Positions 12,416 through 23,895 of a stretch of 64,000 bases of DNA are shown here, piece by piece. The notes beneath the pieces were generated by a model. It saw only the letters and a list, made by a program, of their open reading frames with translations. It was not told the DNA's origin and searched no databases. Origin of the DNA: Perilla frutescens. Taxonomy: Eukaryota; Streptophyta; Magnoliopsida; Lamiales; Lamiaceae. Made by a program: the position numbers and the translations under genes. Location: the NCBI GenBank assembly GCA_026008535.1, contig BRKX01000004.1, forward strand, positions 37,452,501-37,516,500, in the 5' to 3' direction. Numbering within the stretch: the stretch's first letter is position 1; each line of letters opens with the position of its first letter.

Positions 12416-13039
12416 CCCATAGGAACCGGTAAACATTAGTTAGTGTAAAAGAATCATAAATTATCTATCTAATATAATAAAATGGAGTTCCCTTCAAAAT
12501 AATTTTCTCTAAAAGACATCACATCATCAATAATATATTATAAATAAAAAAAATACTTTTTATTGTCTCTTCATCCCTCTCTCTCTTACATACACATTTT
12601 TAATTATAAAATTCATTCATGCTTTATTATATAACATATTTCATAATGTATATAACTTTCAAATTTATTTGTGTGAATAAATAAATATGTAAGTTTTCGC
12701 ATATTAAGAAGTAATGAATAACATTTGATAGATTTTGTTATGTGAAATAATTACCAACAAATATTAAATAATTAAATAAAATAATCAAGTAAATTATTTG
12801 GTAAAACATTATAATCGGTAGCATGCTCTGTATATTTTATACGTATATATAATATTTATAATATTTTTTTAATTATAATGAATATGAAACAGTTAATAAT
12901 TTAACATTCTAATTAAATGTATAAATAAATCAAGCAAATATTGATATTTATAAATTCAATAAATGCTACTACAAACATTGCATACAAACAAGTATTGCAT
13001 ACTTTATAATATAATATTTTGATTGTAATATATACTTAT
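12416..13039. other. AT-rich intergenic sequence, nothing recognised
   Basis: No open frame, RNA gene or ordered repeat was identified. Confidence 0.5.
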
Positions 13040-13769
13040 TGTAGCGACTCAGTTTTCTAATATTTAAATTGCTACATTTTTCTTTCCTAAAAAAAAATAA
13101 TAATATTTTCTATGTGTAATATTAATTGCTTAAGTCTAATAAGTCGCGTTTAAGTAATTTTAATAATTAACTAAGCATGATTTATGGTTATTTCATGTCA
13201 TGAGCATGTATGTAGATTTTTTTTATTTGAATGCCTAATGAGTTACATTTTATTTTCTTTAGCCAAAATTTAACTCTAGCCCATTTTTAATATTTGTTTG
13301 AGCCCAAGTCTCTAAAACCCAATGTTAAAGCCCAAGTTCTGGAAACTTATTGTTCCTTTTCTCCATAAACTAGTTAAATAGATGATCTCATTACCTTTGT
13401 ATTCTCTCAAGTCAAAGAAAAGAAAGAAAAGAGCAAGAGTTTTAGAGTTTTCAAGAAATATTTCCGAAAGATATGGAGTTTTCATTAATCCTTACTGCTG
13501 CATAATTTTTTTTGAACTAAGTTGTTGGTGAGGGAGAGGAGTAAGAATTCGTTGTCTCTGTTTCCCCACAGAGTAAAGAAGAATGCAGTATAATTTTTAT
13601 TTCTTTTGCTGTTTCGAGAGATGCAGAATGATTTAACAGATTTATTTTATTTTTAAGAACCTTAAATACCATATTTGGATAGTCTTGTGGTGGGACCATG
13701 AGAAGTAGACCTTGGAGCATGCATAATTAAGTTAGGTTCCCTAGGCATTAGTATATCTTTGGTGTTGGT
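13040..13769 (+). other. Possible LTR fragment (TGTAGCGACTCAG start)
   Basis: TGTAGCGACTCAG at 13040 resembles the TGTAGCGACC-type start of many plant Ty3/gypsy LTRs. A promoter-like, then purine-rich leader-like stretch follows at 13370-13500. No end, PBS or partner LTR was found. It could equally be unrelated intergenic DNA. Confidence 0.25.
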
Positions 13770-13923
13770 GGGAAAATTCTATGACGCGTGAGGTCGTAGT
13801 GTGTCATGTGCCATAATAGATCTAATGTGACACTTTCATGTATCATAATAGATCTATTGTGACACATGAAAGTATCACATTAGGTCTATTGTGGCACATA
13901 GGTAATGCGACATAAAATTTCCC
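13770..13923. mobile_element. 154-bp MITE with imperfect palindromic structure
   Basis: The ends GGGAAAATTCTATGACGC and GCGACATAAAATTTCCC are inverted repeats. The interior (about 13806-13902) folds as a second long hairpin, with an arm of about 36 bp. The 8-bp direct repeat gtgttggt flanks it at 13762-13769 and 13924-13931. A small size, terminal inverted repeats and an 8-bp TSD suggest a hAT-type MITE; a 9-bp reading is also possible because of a shared g. Confidence 0.8.
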
Positions 13924-13931
13924 GTGTTGGT

Positions 13932-14365
13932 GTGTGTTATGTATGTATGTGTATGTATGCGTGTGTTGTGAATTTAATTAGTTGATTGTTGAATGGAAAT
14001 ATAAAATAAGATTTTGCAACGTCCCATTTCATTTTTAATAGAAAAAGACACGTTATTTGTGCTTTTCATTAATAAAAAAATACATTACTTCAAATACAGC
14101 AGAAGTTCAAATCATAATTTGACATTTACTGCATAAAAATAAAGTAAAAAAAAATCTTTAATCGTGTTTGACCACTTGACCACTATCATCACATCTTCCT
14201 CGCTACGTATCACCTGAGGTAACACTTGAAAAGATAAGTAGTTTTTAGGGTGAGCACTATTGACTCAGTGGGGAGTATCCAATTATCCAAACTATATATA
14301 ATATAGAATGATATACGAATAGAAAAATGTCCAGTTCATAGACCAAAGCCTCTGGGCTACATGGT
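13932..14365. other. AT-rich spacer, nothing recognised
   Basis: The sequence has GT-rich and A-rich stretches with no ORF. If the minus-strand copia element had kept its 3' LTR it should lie here, but I see no match to its 5' LTR. Confidence 0.4.
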
Positions 14366-14370
14366 TTAAG

Positions 14371-14640
14371 TTATCTGTATTGCAACTTTATTAGTCTAAA
14401 CTGAAGTCTGGCAAAGTGACAATCAAGGTCTAGATATTTAGTTCGTTCATGAAACACCTGATTTTGAGTTATCTGTATTGCAGCTTTATTGCCACAATGC
14501 ACCTTGATAGGGAGAGAAAATGAAATCATGAAATCATGCAGCATATAGGATATCCATAGCAATTCTCTAACTGTAAAACTAAGGCTTCTGTACTTAGCTT
14601 CAACCGTGGGTAATGAAACTGCAGCTTGTTTTCTTTACAA
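14371..14640 (-). pseudogene. copia RNase H remnant
   Basis: On the minus strand, frames with VEAKYRSL, RELLWISYMLHDF, NKAAIQITQNQVFHERTKYL and DLDCHFAR match the C-terminal half of copia RNase H, including the EAKYR motif that corresponds to the usual TEAEYR. The frame is broken and ends early, so the segment is non-functional. Confidence 0.8.
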
Positions 14641-14865
14641 TGCTAGGAAACTAAGAAATTTCCTAAAGCAACACAATATCCAGTGAGTGACTTTCTTGTA
14701 TCATGGTAGGACCCTCAGTCTTCATCATATTGGGCTTAAAATTCAAAAGAAGAAGATACTGTATAGTGCAGCCCAAGAGAGGAGGCTACCTTTAAGGTAC
14801 CTAAGTACATGCATGGAAGCATCCCAGTACATCTTAGTGGGCTTCTTAACAAATTGACTTAACTG

Positions 14866-15816
14866 TTATACTGCATATGAGATGTCTGGTCTGGTGAGGT
14901 TTAAGTATAGCAGCTTTCCAACAATTTTCCTGTATGAATCTTGTTGAGAAATCAGATCTTCTTGTTGGGATAAAGTCAGTCCTGGTGGCAAAGGATTAGC
15001 CACTGATTTACTACCAAGAATCCTTACTTTGTTTAGAAAATCCAACACATATTTTCGTTGATAAAGAAATGTTCCTAATGTTGATCTAGCAACCTCCATT
15101 CCCAAAAAAATACTTTGCTTCTCTTATGTTTTTGATAGTAAAAGCACTATGCAAAGAATCCTTTATACTAGATATGACAACAAGAGTTGGTCCCATAAGT
15201 AAAATGTCATCCACATAAACAAGTAGAGCAGTGAAATCCTTCCCAGAACCATGAGTAAACATATAATTATCATTTTCATACCGATGAAACCAAAGTGAAA
15301 AGAGATGCTTACAAAATTCTTGATTCCATTCTCTAGAAGCCCGCTTCAAACCATACAAGCTTTTCATCAGTCTGCATACATCTCCTTGTTTTCCCTTTTT
15401 ATATACCTGTGGTAGTTTCATATAAATCTCATCAGATAGACATCCATGTAGGAAAGCATTATTAATATCTACGTGATATATTAACCAAGAAAACTGAGTT
15501 GCTATAGCAAAAAAATCCTGACTGTTACCAGCTTGGCCAATGGTGAAAATACTTCTCGATAATCAATTCCAAACTCTTGGTTGTATCCTTTAGCCACCAA
15601 ACGTGCCTTAAACCTCTCAACTGTCCCATCTGATTTCAACTTTACCTTATATACCAATTTAGACCCAATATCACGCTTTTTAGCTGGTAGTTTTACAAGT
15701 TCCCAAGTTTGATTTTCTTCGAGTGCAAGGAGTTCTTTATCCATTACTTTAACCCACTCTGCATACTTGCAAGCTTCTCCATAGATTGCAGGTTCCTTTA
15801 GGGACTGTACATTCAT
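14866..15816 (-). pseudogene. copia reverse transcriptase remnant
   Basis: The N-terminal part (15502-15816) has AEWVKVMDKELLALEENQTW and RFKARLVAKGYNQ, the start of the copia RVT_2 domain. The middle part (15086-15421) has MKSLYGLKRASREW and the catalytic LVYVDDILLMG. A third piece (14866-15105) has GMEVARS and RPDISYAV. At least two frame changes separate the pieces, so no full enzyme can be made. Confidence 0.88.
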
Positions 15817-15849
15817 TAAAAATGCAGTATAAGTGGGTGTCAGTGATGG

Positions 15850-16477
15850 AGATATTTTGTATGGAAATGTAGGTGGAATACTACTATTAGAATACTCAAT
15901 ACACAGATTCTATTCTGTGAAGTTGCAAACATAATCATTGAGGTAAGAGGGTGTTTTGCACATCCTATTACTTCTTCTAAGAACTTCTATGTTGTGTTCA
16001 AGATCTTCATCAACTGTATTATCAACATCAAGTGTTAACTGCTCATCTGTTAAAGTGTCAGGAACAACCTGATTGTTATGAGCATTTGGCAAGGTTTCAG
16101 TATTAAGGCTAGGTGGAATCTCAACAGGAGGGAGAGAAATGGCTGTATTAGGTGTATCCTAAAAAGAAGTGATTGGTAAGGAAGGAAGATGGTCACCCTG
16201 AAGAGGAAGATGGGTAGGAAAGAATTCAACATCCCTTCCAACACAAACTTTGAGGGTGAGAAAATCATACAAGAGATAGCCCTTGTAAGAGGGTACAAAA
16301 CCAAGAAAAATACATTGAAAACTTCTAGCATCAAACTTGGATTTAGAGGGTGAGAGATTAGATTTATATACTAGACACCCAAAAGGGTGTAAAGCAGCAA
16401 AATCAGGCTCCTTGCCAAAGAGAATCTGATAAGGGGATGACCAACTCAGGACTGCAGAAGGCAACCTATTGATTAAC
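15850..16477 (-). pseudogene. copia integrase C-terminal and linker remnant
   Basis: Minus-strand frames at 16159-16464 contain SPYQILFGKEPDF, HPFGCLVY, FQCIFLGFVPSYKGYLLYD and GRDVEFFPTHLP. These are the standard sequence after the copia integrase core. The frame at 15910-16092, with LRRSNRMCKTPSYLNDYVC, is the linker towards RT. A frameshift divides them. Confidence 0.8.
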
Positions 16478-17676
16478 TATGTAGCATGAAGAATGGAATA
16501 AGGCCAGAAGTGAGTTGGCAATTTACTGTGAAACATTAAGACTCTTACAACTTGCAGGAAATGCTTGTGTTTCCTTTCGACTATTCCATTTTGCTGGGGA
16601 GAGTAAGGGCATGATTTTTGATGAAGAATGCCATGCTCCTGAAAGAGATGATGAATCTGAGAGTTAACAAACTCAGTCCCATTGTCTGTCCTGATTGTCT
16701 GAATAATCTGCTGGAATTGAGTGTGTACTATAAGAATAAAGCTTTGAATAACTTTCCAAACTTGTGTTTTAGCTTTCAACAAGAAAGTCCACGTTGCTCT
16801 AGAACTATCTTCAATACTAGTCAAAAAGTAGGGGGTCTCTGTAATGTTCTCCTCTTTACAAGGACCCCAAACATCTATATGGACCAGGCTGAAAAGCACC
16901 AAGCTTCTTCTGTGAAGTAAAGGGAAAGGTCTGTACTGCTGCTTAGCTCTGTGACAAACATCACAAGATCCCAAGGCATCAAAATCTTCCTGTCTATATC
17001 TTTTCTTGCAACACCCTATATGTTGCATTGTGGTCACAGAAGGATGTCCTAGCAATTGATGAATCTCTTGTAGACTAGGATGCTAGAGTATTATATAAGT
17101 ACTTACTGAATGCACCACGACCTGTGGAAATATATACAAAGATCCCTTTATCTTGCCAATGCTAAGAATTTTATCTAAGCACCTTTTCTAGATGAGGCAA
17201 TGGGAAGCCATAAAGTGGAGTTGTCCATTTATGGCTTTAGTCAATTGGCGTACTAAAAGCAAGTTATGAGTAAAGTCTAGAGCAAATAACACATTTGTAA
17301 GAGTAATCTCAGAGTTAAGATGAGCACTGCCAGTGAGGAATGCCCACAAGCTACTCTCATCTGGGAGAAAAATCTACAAAGGATGCTTAAGTTTCTTTAA
17401 CTCAGACAGTAGACCTATGTGGCAGCACATGTGATTGTTGGCCCCAGAGTCAACTATCCATTCATTCTTCTGAATATCTGTTGAAACACCAAAATCATAG
17501 TGACCTATAAGATCTATTAGTGCATCTCCTAAATCCAATTCTGCCATATTTGCCAGCTTTAATCCACTTTCTGATGTAGAAACATCATTCTTATTACATT
17601 TACCAAGGTAGGCATCTAAATGCTTTGCCAACTCTAATTGTATCATCTTACTCATATGAGTGAAGTTTTCATCCAC
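16477..17676 (-). pseudogene. copia protease, pre-integrase and integrase core remnant
   Basis: The protease motif WIVDSGANNHMCCH sits near 17440. GAG-pre-integrase residues LGHPSVTTM and CDVCHRAK lie at about 16930-17055. The integrase core (16477-16920) keeps IDVWGP, RTDNGTEF and NGIVERKHK, the D, D and E positions. Stops separate protease from integrase (about 17056-17370), so the polyprotein is broken. Confidence 0.88.
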
Positions 17677-17739
17677 TGAATCAGGTCCTTTTCCCTTTTT
17701 ATAGAAATCTATATCAGTTCTGTTGTCTTCCTTCTTGTC

Positions 17740-18119
17740 TAAGGTACAATGAGCCCTCCTCTTGCCTTTGTCTGCTTTGAATCATTTATACCAATCAGGT
17801 ATCCCTACAAGATCAAAACAATTAGCTTTTAGATGACCTGTGCCACCACAGTGACCACATCTTAGTCTAGCCTTCTCTTCTTTGCTCAGTTTCTTCCTAA
17901 ACTGATCTCCTTTATAGGTATTTCTCTGATTACTGTATATAACACTTTGGTCTACTTTCTCAGCAAATTGTGTGGTGACACTCATATGTTCTTCTACTTG
18001 GAGAACCATAGCATAATCTTGGCTAACAGTAGGCAATGGTGTAAGTATTAAAATTGATGTCTAATGGTCTCATAGCAATCGTTGAGACCCATGAGTGATT
18101 GCATCATATGCTCTTTGAC
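17740..18119 (-). pseudogene. copia gag C-terminal part with CCHC knuckle
   Basis: The minus-strand frame 17782-18036 has a nucleocapsid knuckle CGHCGGTGHLKANC followed by FDLVGIPDWYK, typical of this copia group. Upstream, at about 18050-18119, another frame reads KEHMMQSLMGLNDCYETIR, so one frameshift lies near 18040. The sequence continues on the far side of the insertion at 19442. Confidence 0.82.
18111..18119. repeat. Possible degenerate TSD (left) of the insertion in gag
   Basis: ctctttgac here and ctctttctc at 19442-19450 share six leading bases. Both map to the same gag codons (…EKE / …VKE), as expected for a target duplication. Confidence 0.45.
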
Positions 18120-18678
18120 CACTATTTTATTAGAAGTAAAAACAACTGCAAGTGTACGGTGTAATTATAATACATAGTGAGCAAGAGTATCATATCCACA
18201 GGATTGTAATTCAAATAATAATGTGAGTACTAAAATATAGACACCTCATTAATATCTAGATACTCAGATAATAAAAGAGAGAACATATAAATAAATACTC
18301 TGAGAACAGAAACACAAATAACTTAACTAAAACAATTAATGAAAATAATGGATTCTAGAGGAGAGTTCATACAATGGATTTCAGGACAGATTTATTGACT
18401 ATTTAACCTTATTTAATTTATCAATGGTGGAAAATCACTTAATTGTTATCAGACTGTTCTCACGAACATATATCATAACATAGAAATAATGAACATGCAC
18501 TTCACTACGGTCGGTTCTTCACACACATCATTACTCACAATTAAGTACCTTGGACTTAAATTCCTATGCAACACTTGTTCAGTTGGTCGGTCCTTCCAAA
18601 CATCACATAAAATGATTAACTTATTTTATCCCATTAATTAATCAGTCACAACTAGAATCTTCCAATTAATTAATATGG

Positions 18679-18710
<32 letters not shown>

Positions 18711-19441
18711 GTTACGGCCGTCAATATACTCATGAGAAATCCAAACTAGGAAACCAAATACCCAATGATAACCGGAAAATATATATCAATAAATCACATC
18801 ATGAAATCTAATGTACTTACAAATCAAAGAATCAAATAGAATAATTACCTAGACATAATTAAATAAAAAGAATAAAACATAAGCATAGTAAACAATATAA
18901 TGTTCAACATAATCAAGAACCCGGAGCCTTGAAAATCCCGAATTAGGTCCGTCCAGGTCAACTGGTGGGTCGAGTGGCCGGGTCGACCCGACCATGTGTA
19001 AAACAAGCCATCTGGATCTACTGGTGGGTCGGGTTGACCTTGCGCTCATAGGCTTCACTAAAACGGCCCGTTCTTACTTGTTTCTCGTCCGATTGAACCG
19101 ATTCAACTTGCAAAACGCTCCTAACTCAATTCTCCATCTTTATAAGCTCTTCAATCACCCATTTGGATTATATTGAATTAATTACATCAATTCTCATGGG
19201 CTTTACTATTCAAATACGGTCCAAAGGCCTCATTGTTCTATCCTTTAGCTCTCCAAGCTCATACTTGATCATTTTGTACCAAATAATCATCAAATTCACC
19301 ACTATTACTGCAAAACTCACAAATACATAAAAAATACTAAATGATAACATAATGAGCATAAAAGCTATAAAAATCTCCCAACTTATCAACTTAAACATCA
19401 TCAATTCATATCCAAAAGTTGTATAAAATACATAGCTGTTA
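18120..19441. mobile_element. 1.3-kb non-coding insertion inside the copia gag
   Basis: Gag homology stops at DVEKE (19442 side) and resumes at VKEHMM (18119 side), so about 1,322 bp was inserted. The insert has no credible ORF. It contains an AT microsatellite (18676-18711), a GC-rich block with repeated ggtcgacccg-type words (about 18940-19050), and the phrase caagtgtacggtg near 18151. The class is not determined: TIRs are weak, and a possible 9-bp TSD hints at a Mutator-like element. Confidence 0.55.
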
Positions 19442-20161
19442 CTCTTTCTCAACATCCCTCTCTGCATCTTCAGATGCTTCACACTGATAAGTTCTAGAAT
19501 TTTTCAGTAGGGATAAATCATCCCATAGGCCTGTCAGATTGTTAAAGTATAACATCACAGATTGAGATTCTAGGTGTAGGTTGTAATTTCTCTACGGAGT
19601 TTATAGATTTGAGGGCCATTCTTATTCCCAAACCGCCTATGTAACTCATCCCACAGTTGTTGGGAAGTTTCTAAACTTTGAAAGCCCCTTACAATTTCCT
19701 TCACCATATAATTATTAATCCAGTTGAATACCAAGTAATCAACCTTTAACCATTACATGGAGCAATCATGCTACCATCAATGTGTTTCAACTTATTTCTA
19801 GACAACAATCCTCTATTGACTGCCCTACACCAATTATGGAAATTACTTCCATCAAACAAATTAGCAATTAAAAACATCCTAGGGTATTCACTTGGAGATA
19901 TATAGAGTTCATCATTAGCTTGAATACGATTATTTGTTACCTCAGGTTGAGCACAATCGCCATAAAAACCTTCAGGTAGATTGATGTAGCTTCTCAGATC
20001 TATCGATGGTGATGATTCACCATCCATATGTGAAGGATTTTTTCTCGCGACACCAGATCTACTATCTTCACCATGTTCAATTGGATGCGTGTTGGTAGTG
20101 AAACAAAGTTCTTTTTCTCGTGCTTTAAGCTATGAAAATTGTTGGTTTTTCTTAGTCATCG
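19442..20161 (-). pseudogene. copia gag N-terminal part
   Basis: The frame at 19746-20027 contains SPSEYPRMFLIANLFDGSNF and HNWCRAVNRGLLSRNKL, the N-terminal gag signature of plant copia elements. Further left, readable segments such as NNYMVKEIVRGFQSLETSQQ, LWDELHRRFG and AERDVEKE follow in changing frames. A likely start lies near 20161 (MTKKNQQF). An in-frame stop soon after it and later frameshifts make it non-functional. Confidence 0.82.
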
Positions 20162-20207
20162 TGATAGAATCACACGATCAATCTATGAAGAAATCAATCC
20201 AAGGATG

Positions 20208-20222
20208 AACCTTGCTCTAGAT
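20208..20222 (-). other. Primer binding site (variant initiator-Met type), minus strand
   Basis: The reverse complement reads TGGTATCTAGAGC, one extra base relative to the standard TGGTATCAGAGC. It lies between the gag start and the probable LTR. Confidence 0.7.
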
Positions 20223-20224
20223 AC

Positions 20225-20563
20225 CATAAAGAAAATTTGAATCTACACAGTAATTCAAAATTGCGAAGTAATGTAACAGTAATTGTAATTTTTTTTTGGA
20301 AAAAATCAGTTTACACCAGTGTGCTTCTCTCTTATTTATACAGCATAGTAACATGCGCTAGTTAAGCTATTACAATCTACGGTTATGATGCTCGGTCCTT
20401 GTGAACTCTTCATCAATGGTGTGCAACACTTGTGTGTGTGGTCCTTCCACTCCTTTATTCTAAGCTTGCCACATTTACATAGATATTTTCTTTGATTGCA
20501 TGTGCATGGTATCCTTACTGCTTCTCTTCTTGGCTGCCTTAGCTCCAACTTATAAATTTAACA
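20225..20563 (-). repeat. Probable 5' LTR of the minus-strand copia element
   Basis: In minus orientation it starts TGTTAAATTTATAAG (20563 inward) and ends next to the PBS. It holds a TATAAATA box at 20333-20340 followed by a CT/AG-rich start region, as in LTR promoters. Its 3' end reads TA rather than CA, and no second LTR is present, so the boundaries are tentative. Confidence 0.5.
20333..20340 (-). promoter_or_regulatory. TATA box in the minus-strand LTR
   Basis: The minus strand reads TATAAATAAGAGAG, a good plant TATA context, about 110 bp from the PBS. Confidence 0.5.
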
Positions 20564-21294
20564 GCTTCTTTACGGGAGCTTCAACAACCAACCAGTTTAC
20601 ACTAATAGATTTATGTAAACAGAATGAAATAAACAACCCGACCTTCCTATAAAGAAATGAGATTAGAAGGAAACAATAGAACCAACACACTCTCTCATCC
20701 TCTACCATTCAAGACCACGCCACAAAACCCATATCTTATCTCTCATCTCAGCTTACATAGCCTAACTGCAGCCCCTTGTTCATCCACCATAGCAGCACCA
20801 CTGGGTCACCGTTGCCACCATGAACCACATTACTATAGCACTATCACTGGACTACAACTTCAAGTTGTGGTCGCTAACATCATCGTCGATCACCGACAAT
20901 TGACCATTCTCAAAACACTACCCAAAATGATATGCTATGCAAAGCCAATGCATGAAAATAATAAAAGAAATCAAGGAACGAACTATACCCGGAACACAAA
21001 TCAAAAGGAAGACTCAAGCTTACGATCTCTCTCTCTTCTAGTCTTGATATTTTCTTTGGTGTGAGAACAATAGAGAGATAGAACTCTCTATTTATAATGA
21101 AAGATTAGGGTTTCATTTTTGATTTCATGGCTATCAATAATGAGATTTGATAAGATCAAATGGTGATAAGGTTTAGAGAGTTTGGACTATCAAGATCTCT
21201 CTACTGAGTTTTCGTGGAAAAGAAGAAAATAAAAGAAGAAAAGAAATTGATTATTCTTAATTTTTCTCTACTTACACTTGGGCTTAAAGGTTTG
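20564..21294. other. Unassigned spacer with a promoter-like minus-strand stretch
   Basis: No gene is recognised. An open frame of 135 codons at 20657-21064 (+) is rich in His, Ser and Leu and has no domain, so I do not call it. On the minus strand TATAAATAGAGAG at about 21084-21096, followed by a CT-rich start-like region, resembles a plant promoter, but no coding sequence follows that I can identify. Confidence 0.3.
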
Positions 21295-22359
21295 TGTTGA
21301 GTATGATGTGTTCCATATGATGTTATCACTTCGTTTGATAACATCGCAATCAATATCGTATCTAATGTTGTTCCGTTATTCTCGTCACATTGAGTATAAC
21401 ACTCGAAACATTAATCTTATCATTTCCTAGTATTTTGGATTAATTTATTTTAATTAATCTGAATAAATTGTGATTTTTGTCACATATCATTTTTCACATT
21501 TTTAGGGATTTATTAGATATTTTATTTTGAATTAAAACGTGGATAATGATTGATTTTGACTTGTTCAAAATCTGTTCCGGATTTCATGGGGACGTGATGT
21601 TCCCACTCCTTCTTGGACACTAACTGTTGCAGGAGATCATGGGTCACTGGAGTAACCGCTACTATTGCACAATGTTGAAAAATGTGTGCCACACAATGCA
21701 GAAGACGGTTATCTCAAGTCCACTTCAGCAATGGGTAGTGGAAGGTGGTTGATTCAAGTCCAAGTCATCGAGGATCGTGAAGCAACTGCCAATACAATAT
21801 GGAAGAAGTATTTAAGGTCTCCTTAGACCTTAAAATCATTCATGCAAGCAGGTATCACCGTGGTTTGTGAGAAGCTCTGAATCTTGCATCTAGTGTCATG
21901 TCTGAAATCGAAGACATCTTCCTAAATATCGGCCTAGCATCCCAATCAGCTGGAGACTTTCATTCCAGTTGTGTGTGTAGGTTAGATATTCAACTTTGAG
22001 AAGTCTAGGATTTAGAGTGACTGATTGTAATCTATCTATGTGCTTAGATATGTTTGTTTTTGAGTGATTATTCAAGTGAGTGAAGCTAGGATAGTCCTCT
22101 GTATATTTTATGCAGTGTTATCAAGGGAGTGAATCGAGACAACATCAGCATTGTTTTTGTTTATCACTTATGATAGTGAATTTCGCCTTGAGGCAATCAC
22201 ACACCGTAAGGAGTGTGATTTAAAATTTATTTTGTGCAAAGTTCTGTTCAAGTTTATGCTGCATGTTGAAGGCAATGTGGTAACACTAGCTTCAACATTT
22301 CATTTAACTTTGCTATTTACATCCGTAATTCACATTATTTCAGGCAACACATTGTAACA
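21295..22359 (+). repeat. Probable LTR of a Sirevirus-like copia element
   Basis: About 1,065 bp runs from TGTTGAGTATGATG to CATTGTAACA, ending two bases before a PBS. A length near 1 kb suits Sireviruses. The start is chosen from the TGTTGAG terminus only, because the partner LTR is missing (the element is cut by the satellite). Confidence 0.6.
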
Positions 22360-22361
22360 AG

Positions 22362-22374
22362 TGGTATCAAGAGC
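22362..22374 (+). other. Primer binding site (initiator-Met type variant)
   Basis: TGGTATCAAGAGC lies two bases after the LTR end, with one additional A against the standard PBS. Confidence 0.8.
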
Positions 22375-22395
22375 CGGTGTTGCTTAAAATCTGTG

Positions 22396-23895
22396 ATGGA
22401 TATTCAGATTAATCAATGTCGTCCTCCTGCTCTAGATAGCAATGGTGGTAACTATGTAATGTGGAAATCTCGAATGAAGATTTACATTAAATCTATCGAT
22501 GAAAGAGCATGGATGGCAATTATTAAAGAATAGAGTCCTCCTAGGATGGAAGGTCCAAATGGTGATTTTATGTTAACACCAGAATCCCAATGGACAAATG
22601 ATTAGGGAACAATCTCAAATTTTAATGCTCGCCCTCTGAATGCGATTTTTGTTTTAGTTGATGTTCCATGCTTCAAAATGATTTACAACTGTGTTACGAC
22701 ATATCAAGCATGAACCATTCTTCAGGAACATTGTGAAGGGTCTACCAGTGTGAGGAAGACCAAACTAAGGCTGCTTACATCCAAGTTTGAAAATCTACGT
22801 ATGCTTGAAGATGAAACTATTTCATCTTATGCTGAAAAATTGTGCAAGATCTCAAACTAATCAACCGCTCTTGGGAGTCCAATTTCCAATGAGAACATGG
22901 TTAGCAAGCTACTTTGAACTCTCCCAGAAAGATTCAATATGAAAATTTCTGCAATTGAGGAAGCACATGATGTGGGAACCATGAGCATGAGTGAAGCGGT
23001 CAGTATCTTGCTAATGTTTGAGATGAACCTGCAAAATCAGAAAGCAAACTCAACTTCAAGGAGAATTGCTCTCCAGATAACAACTGTGTCATCTGATGTT
23101 CATGATGATGTTGACAGTCTTCAGGAAATCAACGAGGAAGAGAATCTAAGTGTTGCACTCTTGACAAAGAAGTTCAACTTACTGGTTCGATCCATGAAGA
23201 AAAGCCCCCCAAATATCAAACCTCGACGGCTATTTGAATCTGCAGCCTCATCAACATCAAATTCTGGAAGATCAAATGTTAACAAGGAAGTTGCTGACAC
23301 TGGGAAAGATATTGATTCAGTTCAATGTAGAGTATGCTCTGGGTATAGACATTATTCAAATAAATGTCCAACAACACGAAGAAGATAAAGAAATAATTTT
23401 AATGCTGTTCTCAATGATGATTCTGATGCTGAAAATGATTCAGACCGGAGAGTTTTCTTCATCAATGTAATGGAAGAAGATGATCAGATTATTGATGCTC
23501 TGAATGATATTGATGATCTGGATGAACTTGACATTGAAAAATGTGAAGTTGAAGATGAAGTTTTTTCAGATGTTGAATCAGAAGCTACTGAGATTTCACC
23601 CAACACGACGAATTGGTATGAAATGACTCTTCTGGATGAATTCAATCATGCTTCCGAAATCAGAGAACATGATCCACATGAAGAACAACCCACTGCATCA
23701 CTTCAAGAGCTTAACAATGTTGTGAATGAAGTGTGCACTCAGTGGACAACTCAATCAAAAGAGCTGAGATTTCTCATGGAAGAAAATCAGTCTCTAAGAG
23801 GAAAGGTTGTAAGTCTGGAAATTAGACTTACTAGGAGTGATGTTGAAATCAGTAAACTAAAGAAAGAAGTGGAGGACACCTCAAGAACATTTTAG
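22396..23895 (+). pseudogene. Sirevirus-like copia gag pseudogene, cut off by the satellite
   Basis: A single reading frame of 500 codons contains six internal stops (22531, 22603, 22711, 22858, 22915, 23386) and no frameshift. The N-terminal part resembles plant copia Gag (GGNYVMWKSRMKIYI, then SKFENLRMLEDETISSYAEK). The middle has NLSVALLTKKFNLLVRSMKK and the CCHC knuckle CRVCSGYRHYSNKC (about 23329-23370). An acidic region follows, then a coiled-coil-like tail (EENQSLRGKVVSLEIRL). This layout is seen in Sirevirus Gag. Protease and pol are absent because the satellite array starts right after the TAG at 23893-23895. Confidence 0.82.

Larger units (their letters stand above)
14366..20563 (-). 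mobile_element. Decayed minus-strand Ty1/copia element, 3'-truncated
   Basis: Reading leftwards from 20563: a probable 5' LTR, PBS, gag, CCHC knuckle, protease, GAG-pre-integrase, integrase, RT with YVDD, and a partial RNase H. This order is copia. Stops and frameshifts split every domain. A 1.3-kb sequence interrupts gag at about 18120-19441. RNase H stops soon after the DCHFAR motif, and no 3' LTR is seen, so the 3' end is lost. A 22-bp near-repeat at about 14368 and 14467 lies at the truncation edge. Confidence 0.9.

Noticed and set aside
13370..13740. Promoter and 5' UTR of a host gene
   Set aside because: The stretch is purine-rich after a weak TATA-like region, but no coding sequence follows before the MITE.
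20657..21064. Open frame of 135 codons on the plus strand
   Set aside because: No recognisable domain, low-complexity His/Ser/Leu content, and no promoter or homology visible. It is more likely chance.
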